From the NCBI GenBank assembly GCA_035764935.1, contig DASTYK010000090.1:1-36685 (forward strand): a stretch of 36,685 bases of DNA, written 5' to 3'. The translations under genes were made by a program, and so were the position numbers. How positions within the stretch are numbered: the first letter of the stretch is position 1; each line of letters begins with the position of its first letter. The notes beneath the pieces are model-generated. The model worked only from the letters and a program-made list of their open reading frames with translations, was not told the origin of the DNA and did not search any database. Origin of the DNA: Longimicrobiales bacterium. GTDB lineage: Bacteria; Gemmatimonadota; Gemmatimonadetes; Longimicrobiales; RSA9. Below are positions 31,480 to 36,685 of the stretch, one piece after another.

Positions 31480-32684
31480 GCGCCGAACTTCGCGAGTCGG
31501 CCCGCATGGGCGAGCATCAGCGTCATCAGCTCCTTCGCGGGGAACACGCCGAGCTCGCCACGCGCGCACGCGCGCTCTCCGAACACCGCCTGCGGATCCG
31601 GACGCACCCATTCCGACACGATCATCACCGGCACCGGGTGCCACGAATGCTTGCGCAGCTTCGATGGCGTGGAATGATCGCCCGTCACGACCAGCACGTC
31701 CGGCGCCCGGATGTCCAGCTCCCCGACCAGCGCGTCCGCGGCCTCGATCGCCGCCACCTTTGCATCGAAATCGCCGTCCTCGCCGCGCGAGTCGACTGCC
31801 TTGAAGTGCACGAAGTGGTAGTCGTAGCTGTCGAAGTTGGACTTCAGCCGGCTGATGCTCTCCGCATCATCCCTGCTGCCCGGCTGCGTTTCCATGCCGA
31901 GCAGGCGTGCGACGCCACGGTACATCGGATACCGCGCGATCGCCTCCGCCCTGAGCTTGTAGCGCGAGTCGAAGGTCGGGTACGGATGGTACGCATCGAT
32001 GCCACGGGCGAGCAGCGCGTTCGCGGCCTTCTCGTCCGCCAGCACCTCGAACGCGCGGTCCAGCACCTGCTGCAGCAGCTGCGCGGTTTCTGCAGCGTTG
32101 GGCGCGAGCGGCGCGACCGGCAGCGGGGGCACGCCCTCCTCCTGCGGGTCCGTGTCGCCGAGCTCCGCGGAAAGCGCGCGACCCCGCACCACCAGCACCG
32201 CGCGGTGCTCCTTTTCCGACTCGAAGAAGATCTTCAGCCCGCCCGGCGACTCCACGCCCTCGCGCAGCTTCGCGATCAGGCGGCGGTTTTCCTCGTCGCT
32301 CGGGCGGCCCGCGCGTCGGTCGGTGACCCGACCCTGCCCGTCGATCGTCGCAAAGTTGAGCCGGATCGCGATATCGCCGGGCTCCAGCGGGAAGTCCACC
32401 CCCAGGGCCGAGAGCACGCCACGCCCGATGTTGTAGCGCGCGGGATCGTACCCGAACAGCGCCAGGTGCCCCGGTCCGCTGCCCGGCGTGATGCCGTAGC
32501 CGACCGGCTGGTGAAGGCCGAGCGCGGCCCGACGGGCGAGCGCATCCAGGTTCGGCGTGCGGGCAGCCTCCAGCTCGGTGGGCCCACCGGGCTCGAGCGG
32601 CAGACCGCCCAGGCCATCCAGGACGAGCAGAACGATTCGACCACCCGTCGTGTCGACGAGGTCATCGGGGAAAGTCACATTCAT
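31476..32684 (-). CDS. apgM: 2,3-bisphosphoglycerate-independent phosphoglycerate mutase, archaeal type
   Basis: 402 residues, the ApgM length (about 400, shorter than GpmI at about 510). LLVLDGLGG carries a metal-binding Asp. GYGITPGSGPGHLALFGYDP holds the catalytic Ser and the family signature. VVTGDHSTPSKLRKHSWHPVP holds C-terminal metal ligands. It interconverts 3- and 2-phosphoglycerate in glycolysis and gluconeogenesis. The start at 32684 precedes the conserved core by about 17 residues. It is the first gene of a long minus-strand unit that continues through TPR, DUF218, M16 and Nudix genes. Confidence 0.95.
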   Translation of the reverse strand: MNVTFPDDLVDTTGGRIVLLVLDGLGGLPLEPGGPTELEAARTPNLDALARRAALGLHQPVGYGITPGSGPGHLALFGYDPARYNIGRGVLSALGVDFPLEPGDIAIRLNFATIDGQGRVTDRRAGRPSDEENRRLIAKLREGVESPGGLKIFFESEKEHRAVLVVRGRALSAELGDTDPQEEGVPPLPVAPLAPNAAETAQLLQQVLDRAFEVLADEKAANALLARGIDAYHPYPTFDSRYKLRAEAIARYPMYRGVARLLGMETQPGSRDDAESISRLKSNFDSYDYHFVHFKAVDSRGEDGDFDAKVAAIEAADALVGELDIRAPDVLVVTGDHSTPSKLRKHSWHPVPVMIVSEWVRPDPQAVFGERACARGELGVFPAKELMTLMLAHAGRLAKFGA

Positions 32685-32773
32685 GGCTATCTCGCGTGTG
32701 GCGACTCCAGGGAGGCTTCAAGGTATCCGGGCCGGGTGGGGCGGCAAGGGTCGTTCCCCGCCCGGGAAAGCGC

Positions 32774-32802
32774 TGGTTGGCGACGCACACCGTGGCTAGC
32801 TT
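32774..32802 (+). promoter_or_regulatory. Possible promoter of the aminotransferase gene
   Basis: TGGTTG (32774-32779), 17 bases, then TAGCTT (32797-32802), 30 bp before the ATG at 32833. The -10 hexamer and its distance to the gene match those at thyX; the -35 is weak. Confidence 0.35.
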
Positions 32803-32832
32803 GCAGGATTACCCGACACACACGAGTGCGCC

Positions 32833-33978
32833 ATGAACAGATTCCATCCCTTCGCTCTCGAGCGCTGGCAGTCGACGTACGAGAACAGCGTCGAGTTCAA
32901 CCTCTCCGAGAGCGGCGTGCATCCGCTCACGATCGGTGAGCTGCGCGCGCTCGCGGGCGACGTCGACATCGACGACGTCGTGCTCGGCTACGGTCACACC
33001 AACGGAACCGACGAGCTGCGCAGCCGGATCGCGGCGCTGTACCCGGGTGCCTCCCCTGACGACGTCGCAATCGCGAACGGGAGTGCAGAGGCCAACTTCG
33101 CCGCCACGTGGCGGTTCGCCGAGCCGGGCGCGACGATCGCCGTCGTGGTGCCGACGTACATGCAGACACCCGGCGTCGCGCACGCCTTCGGAGCACGCGT
33201 CGTGCGAATCCCGCTGCGCCCGGAACTCGGCTGGCAGCCCGATGGCGACGAGGTGCGTCGCCTGACGCAGGATGGCGTGCAGGCGATCGTCATCACCAAC
33301 CCGTGCAATCCGACCGGCACGGCGCTGAGCGACGAGTCCCGCCGCATATTCATCGAGGCCGCAGCCGCCCACGACGCCTGGATCATCGCCGACGAGGTGT
33401 ACGCCGGCGCCGAGCTGGACGGCACGCAGACCCCCAGCTTCTTCGGCAGCTACCCGCGCGTCATCGCGACCGGCTCGCTGTCCAAGGCGTACGGGCTCCC
33501 GGGTCTCCGGATCGGCTGGGCCGTCTCGACGCCGGAGATGACGGAGCAGCTCTGGGCACGGCGCGACTACCTGACGATCGCACCCGCGACCCCCAGCGAC
33601 CGGCTTGCCACACTCGCACTCCAGCCAGCAATCAGGGCTCATCTGCTGGACCGCACCCGGCGCCACATCCGCGACGGCATCACCGTCCTCGAGGCGTGGC
33701 TCGAGGAGCAGCAGCTGTTCACCTGGCAGCGGCCGGCCGCCGGCGCGATCTGCCTGGCCAGCCTCCGGGAACCGGTCGACACCAGTCAGCTCGCCGAACG
33801 GCTGCGCGTCGAGCAGAGCGTGCTGGTCGTGCCGGGGGAGCAGTTCGGCGTGCCGCACGCCCTCCGCTTCGGCTTCGGCGCTCCCGCGGCCACACTGCGG
33901 ACCGCCCTGGGGCGCGTGGCGGTAACATTGAGAGACGTCCACCGCGGCATGGACGCGGATGTGGCCGTAACTGGCTGA
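32833..33978 (+). CDS. Class I/II PLP aminotransferase
   Basis: 381 residues of fold-type I. NPCNPTG (156-162) and ADEVY (186-190, with Asp187 and Tyr190) contact PLP. Lys218 in GSLSKAYGLPGLRIGW is the Schiff-base lysine, and Arg226 contacts the phosphate. A C-terminal Arg (LRFGFG, about 346) would bind the substrate carboxylate. The short N-terminal segment and FNLSESG start resemble capreomycidine-synthase/aspartate-like aminotransferases; the substrate cannot be fixed from the sequence. It stands alone, divergent from apgM. Confidence 0.9.
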   Translation: MNRFHPFALERWQSTYENSVEFNLSESGVHPLTIGELRALAGDVDIDDVVLGYGHTNGTDELRSRIAALYPGASPDDVAIANGSAEANFAATWRFAEPGATIAVVVPTYMQTPGVAHAFGARVVRIPLRPELGWQPDGDEVRRLTQDGVQAIVITNPCNPTGTALSDESRRIFIEAAAAHDAWIIADEVYAGAELDGTQTPSFFGSYPRVIATGSLSKAYGLPGLRIGWAVSTPEMTEQLWARRDYLTIAPATPSDRLATLALQPAIRAHLLDRTRRHIRDGITVLEAWLEEQQLFTWQRPAAGAICLASLREPVDTSQLAERLRVEQSVLVVPGEQFGVPHALRFGFGAPAATLRTALGRVAVTLRDVHRGMDADVAVTG

Positions 33979-34049
33979 AAATCCTGCACACAGGCACGTC
34001 GCTTGCTCCCGTTCGATGGCCGGAGCACATGAGACGCAGGGAGGAAATC

Positions 34050-34886
34050 GTGCGGTTTTCGCGTAAACAGACTGTCTTCAGCGGGTTACTGGTGCTGGGA
34101 CTCGCCGGCGCAGGCATCAACTACGGTGCCGGGACGCCGAAGGCGGTGGAGGATCCGCCGCTGCGCCTGGTGCTGAACGTGCCGGCGAATCGCATCTACG
34201 TGTACGAGCAGGGTGAGCGCACGAAGTCGTATCGTGTGTCCGTCGGTGCGCGGAAGTATGCGACGCCTGCGGGCAGCTACACGCTGTCGACCGCGAACTG
34301 GAATCCGTGGTGGCATCCGCCGAAGAGCGGGTGGGCGCGGGGCGAAAAGCCGACGCCTCCGGGCTGGGACAACCCGATGGGGCGCGTGAAGATCAATTTC
34401 ACGGAGCTGTACTACATCCACGGCACGCCCGAATTCAACGAGGATGCGCTCGGCCTGCCGGTTTCGCACGGCTGCGTGCGCATGGCGAACCGGGACGCGA
34501 TCGAGCTCGCGCAGCTGGTGCACCGGTATGCGAACCCGGACCTGTCCGAGGAGGAGCTGCAGGCGCTGATCAGCAATCCCAAGGACACGCGGACGATCCG
34601 CTTCGCGCGCAAGATCCCGTTCTCGGTCGTTTACAACGTGGCGATCGTGCGCGACGACTTCCTGATCATCTACCCGGACGTGTACGCCCGTCTGGGCGAT
34701 GAGGAGGCGCTGGCGGACCAGGTCGAGCAGGTGCTCGAGGACCACGGCATCGATCGCTCGGCGATCAACCGCTCGCACCTGAAGCGGCTGGTCGAGAAGG
34801 GCATGAAGATGCGCGTCGCGATGTCGCTGGACGAGCTGACGACGCCTGCGGCCGTGGGAGCGTTGCCGGAAGAGTCAGAGCTGTGA
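34050..34886 (+). CDS. L,D-transpeptidase (YkuD domain)
   Basis: 278 residues from GTG 34050, which has AGGGAGG about 5 bases upstream. An ATG at 34029 without a comparable site is the alternative. Residues 7-27 are an N-terminal hydrophobic segment. The YkuD domain (about 38-160) carries YYIHGTP (His124) and SHGCVRM (Ser139, His140, Cys142 nucleophile, Arg144). It would cross-link peptidoglycan stems between two meso-diaminopimelate residues, or attach proteins to them, outside the membrane. The C-terminal 110 residues are extra, helical, and of unknown role. The much longer in-frame upstream extension overlaps the aminotransferase gene and is rejected. Confidence 0.92.
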   Translation: MRFSRKQTVFSGLLVLGLAGAGINYGAGTPKAVEDPPLRLVLNVPANRIYVYEQGERTKSYRVSVGARKYATPAGSYTLSTANWNPWWHPPKSGWARGEKPTPPGWDNPMGRVKINFTELYYIHGTPEFNEDALGLPVSHGCVRMANRDAIELAQLVHRYANPDLSEEELQALISNPKDTRTIRFARKIPFSVVYNVAIVRDDFLIIYPDVYARLGDEEALADQVEQVLEDHGIDRSAINRSHLKRLVEKGMKMRVAMSLDELTTPAAVGALPEESEL

Positions 34887-34892
34887 GGCGGA

Positions 34893-35273
34893 ATGGCCCG
34901 CATCCTGATCGTCGAGGACAACCCCGACCTGCTGATGATTCTCGATCAGCTGCTGAGCGCCGAGCATGAAGTTCTGACGGCGCGGCGCGGGGAGGACGGG
35001 GTCGCGCTGGTTCGCACCGAACGGCCCGACGCCGTGATCCTGGACGTTCAGCTGCCGTCCATGGACGGGATCGAGGCGGGCCTCTGGATGAAGCGGGAAA
35101 CGCAGCCGGCGCCGGTGCCGATCCTGGTGCTCACCGGGATGGCGAGTGCAGGCGACGCCGAGGCGATCCTCGCCTCCGGCTGCTGCGACATGTACCTGGC
35201 CAAGCCGGCACCGCTGGCGCGGATCCGCGAGAGTGTGGAGCAGCTCCTGAGCAGGGAGCGCACGCTGACATGA
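34893..35273 (+). CDS. Stand-alone response-regulator receiver domain
   Basis: 126 residues, receiver domain only. Acidic pocket Glu8-Asp9, phospho-acceptor Asp51 (VILDVQLP), switch Thr81 (VLTG) and Lys104 (AKP) are all present, so phosphorylation is expected. There is no output domain, as in CheY or Spo0F. It starts 6 bp after the L,D-transpeptidase and overlaps the kinase gene by 4 nt. No histidine kinase is in the window. Confidence 0.92.
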   Translation: MARILIVEDNPDLLMILDQLLSAEHEVLTARRGEDGVALVRTERPDAVILDVQLPSMDGIEAGLWMKRETQPAPVPILVLTGMASAGDAEAILASGCCDMYLAKPAPLARIRESVEQLLSRERTLT

Positions 35274-36259
35274 AGAAGACCAGCATTGCGCAGCCGAGAC
35301 GGCTCGGTCTGCTGCAGACGGACGGCGGTCGCGCGGCACCCCCGCGCGGCCGCTTCGCATATTCGCCCGGCGACAGGATCGCAGGCGACCTCACGGTGAT
35401 CGGCCACCTGGCCGTGGGCCGGTTCGGGCAGCTCTACCAGGTGTGGAGCGCGAACGAGTGGTGCGCGCTCACCTGCAAGATCGTTTCGCCCCAGCGCCGC
35501 GACGACCGCGCCGCCCTCGCCGCGCTGCGCCGCGAAGCGCGCATCCTGCGACGCGTCCGACATCCCACGATCGTGCGCGGATTCGGCGGCGGCGAACACG
35601 ACGGCCTGCCCTTCCTGCTGATGGAGTACCTCGAGGGGCCGTCGCTGTTCGACGTGATCGAGAACCGTCCGGATCGGCAGCTCGAGCCGAACGACGCGGT
35701 TCGTGTCGCGGTTCATATCGGCGCCGCGCTCTACCACCTGCACCGTCGCGGCTTCCTCTACCTCGACATGAAGCCCGCCAACATGCTGCTGCGCGACGGT
35801 GTGCCCGTGCTCATCGATCTCGATGCAGTGCGTCGCATCAGCGACCAGGCGCGTCCCGTGCGACGCGTCGGCACCGCGCCGTACATGGCACCCGAGCACG
35901 TGCGCCGCGAGCCGCTCTCACGTGCATGCGACGTCTACGGGCTCGGTGCACTGCTCTACGAGATGCTCACCGGCCGCTGGCCCTTCGAGCACGTGTACGA
36001 GGAGGAGGAGCTGTCCGACGACGACGCGCGCCAGTACCCGCAGATCCGCGGCGAGGCGCCGCCGCCGGTCCGTGACTTCGTGCCGGGTGTGAGTGCGTCA
36101 CTGGAGCGGGTTGTGATGAAGTGTCTCGCTCCCGATGCCGCGAACCGGTACGAGTCGATGCATCCACTGCTGGTGGAGCTGGCGGAAGAGCTGGACGAGC
36201 CCGCGGCACTGTGGCCGGCTGGGGTCACGACGGAGCGGCGGAGCACGCCCAGAGGGTAG
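35270..36259 (+). CDS. Ser/Thr protein kinase, non-RD, with altered DFG
   Basis: 329 residues. The kinase domain spans about 40-305: glycine loop AVGRFG (48-53), Lys70 (LTCK), Glu89 in helix C, catalytic loop YLDMKPAN (Asp166, Lys168, Asn171), and metal Asp183. The activation segment ends APYMAPE. The usual HRD is Tyr-Leu-Asp and DFG is Asp-Leu-Asp. The key acids remain, so activity is plausible but control differs from RD kinases. There is no transmembrane helix or sensor domain. Its ATG overlaps the receiver gene's stop, so a shared pathway is likely. Confidence 0.9.
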   Translation: MKKTSIAQPRRLGLLQTDGGRAAPPRGRFAYSPGDRIAGDLTVIGHLAVGRFGQLYQVWSANEWCALTCKIVSPQRRDDRAALAALRREARILRRVRHPTIVRGFGGGEHDGLPFLLMEYLEGPSLFDVIENRPDRQLEPNDAVRVAVHIGAALYHLHRRGFLYLDMKPANMLLRDGVPVLIDLDAVRRISDQARPVRRVGTAPYMAPEHVRREPLSRACDVYGLGALLYEMLTGRWPFEHVYEEEELSDDDARQYPQIRGEAPPPVRDFVPGVSASLERVVMKCLAPDAANRYESMHPLLVELAEELDEPAALWPAGVTTERRSTPRG

Positions 36260-36263
36260 ACTC

Positions 36264-36625
36264 GCCTCGTTCACGCAGAGACGCGGAGGAGCAGAGGCGC
36301 TGGTTCTTTCTTTCGCGCCTTTTTTTCACACAGAGGTCACAGCGGACACGGAGGGCACAGCCGTCCGGTGACGCCCGCACCCTTCTCGGCATCGAGACAT
36401 CTCTTCTTTTAGTGGGGGCTTACCGGCGCCGAGCGTTACCGGGTGCCAGGATCGTCATGCCGCCGCGAAGCACCTACAAGAAAAAGATGCTGAAATGCAG
36501 GTGAGTCGGCGTAAGCTCGTCGAAGCCGCTGTGACCTCAGTGCCCACTGTGACCTCTGTGTGAAAAGAGAGCGGCGAGAAAGAACCTGCGTCTCTGCTCC
36601 TCCGCGTCTCTGCGTGAAACGAGGC
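36264..36625. mobile_element. 362-bp inverted-repeat element without a gene
   Basis: The left arm 36264-36365 and the reverse complement of about 36525-36625 align for about 100 bp with high identity. Shared stretches include CACGCAGAGACGCGGAGGAG and TTTTCACACAGAGGTCACAG. The centre of about 160 bp is lower in GC and has no convincing frame. It begins 4 bp after the kinase stop. The ends resemble CTCTGCGT-type dispersed repeats that I recall in many bacterial genomes. The window continues for 60 bp with nothing recognisable. Confidence 0.8.
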
Positions 36626-36685
36626 AAGCCCCCGCATATCGGTCACACGAAGAAGACGCTAGCCCTGGACGACACTCCCGCTCTG

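Noticed and set aside
33108-34049. 592-residue version of the L,D-transpeptidase
   Set aside because: The upstream part is an out-of-frame reading of the aminotransferase gene. GTG 34050 with AGGGAGG fits the signal-anchor start.
36121-36646. Short frames reading FTQRRGGAE at the right edge
   Set aside because: They are translations of the inverted-repeat arms, not independent proteins.

Overview
GC-rich bacterial DNA with compact gene clusters. Most same-strand neighbours overlap by 4 nt (ATGA or GTGA) or abut. The gene set (ECF sigma factors with zinc anti-sigma proteins, ThyX instead of ThyA, archaeal-type phosphoglycerate mutase, paired M16 peptidases, cobalamin MetH, a DapF-like enzyme, no phage or plasmid genes) fits a Gemmatimonadota-like chromosome (Longimicrobium/Gemmatimonas type). 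That assignment is inference from gene content and base composition, not a search result.

Layout. 1-7.4 kb, minus strand: a one-carbon/methionine block. metH has its own sigma70-type promoter and a leader ending in an intrinsic terminator just before the ribosome binding site. It is followed by a four-helix-bundle (IVS-family) gene, a bifunctional homocysteine methyltransferase/MTHFR, and a dapF homologue in which both catalytic cysteines are serine. 7.5-10 kb, minus: nfu-N, a secreted HExxH protein, and Xaa-Pro aminopeptidase. 10.3-14.3 kb: thyX, a DksA/TraR-like protein, a membrane-anchored unknown, and threonine synthase. 14.4-17.2 kb, plus: ECF sigma, anti-sigma and a PDZ protein. 17.2-23 kb, minus: an FAD amine-oxidase-like enzyme, a 53-residue orphan, TPR protein, holA, anti-sigma, winged-helix protein and ECF sigma. 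23-23.9 kb: a gene-free stretch of three unrelated repeat arrays. 23.9-32.7 kb, minus: ApgM, TPR protein, DUF218 protein, four M16 peptidase genes arranged as two catalytic/non-catalytic pairs, and a Nudix hydrolase. 32.8-36.3 kb, plus: aminotransferase, L,D-transpeptidase, and a lone receiver domain overlapping a Ser/Thr kinase.

The most unusual content is a set of short inverted-repeat elements. Family A has long GC-rich terminal inverted repeats (TIRs) beginning TGAKGCGGGCC. One 513-bp copy holds nearly all of the four-helix-bundle gene. A 159-bp copy without a gene supplies the stop codon of pepP. A third copy of about 150 bp sits in frame inside metH and encodes about 50 extra residues in the cobalamin cap domain. 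This recalls 23S rRNA intervening sequences, which are also TIR-bounded and can carry this protein family, but here the element is outside rRNA. Family B (about 118 bp, 25 bp of each end matching perfectly) fits exactly between the stop codons of thyX and dksA and recurs beside dapF. A separate 362-bp element with about 100-bp TIRs lies at the right edge. In the 23-kb gap, six copies of the palindrome GCAACGTTGC alternate at exactly 36 and 25 bp.

All functional calls are from reading motifs by eye. No database search was possible.
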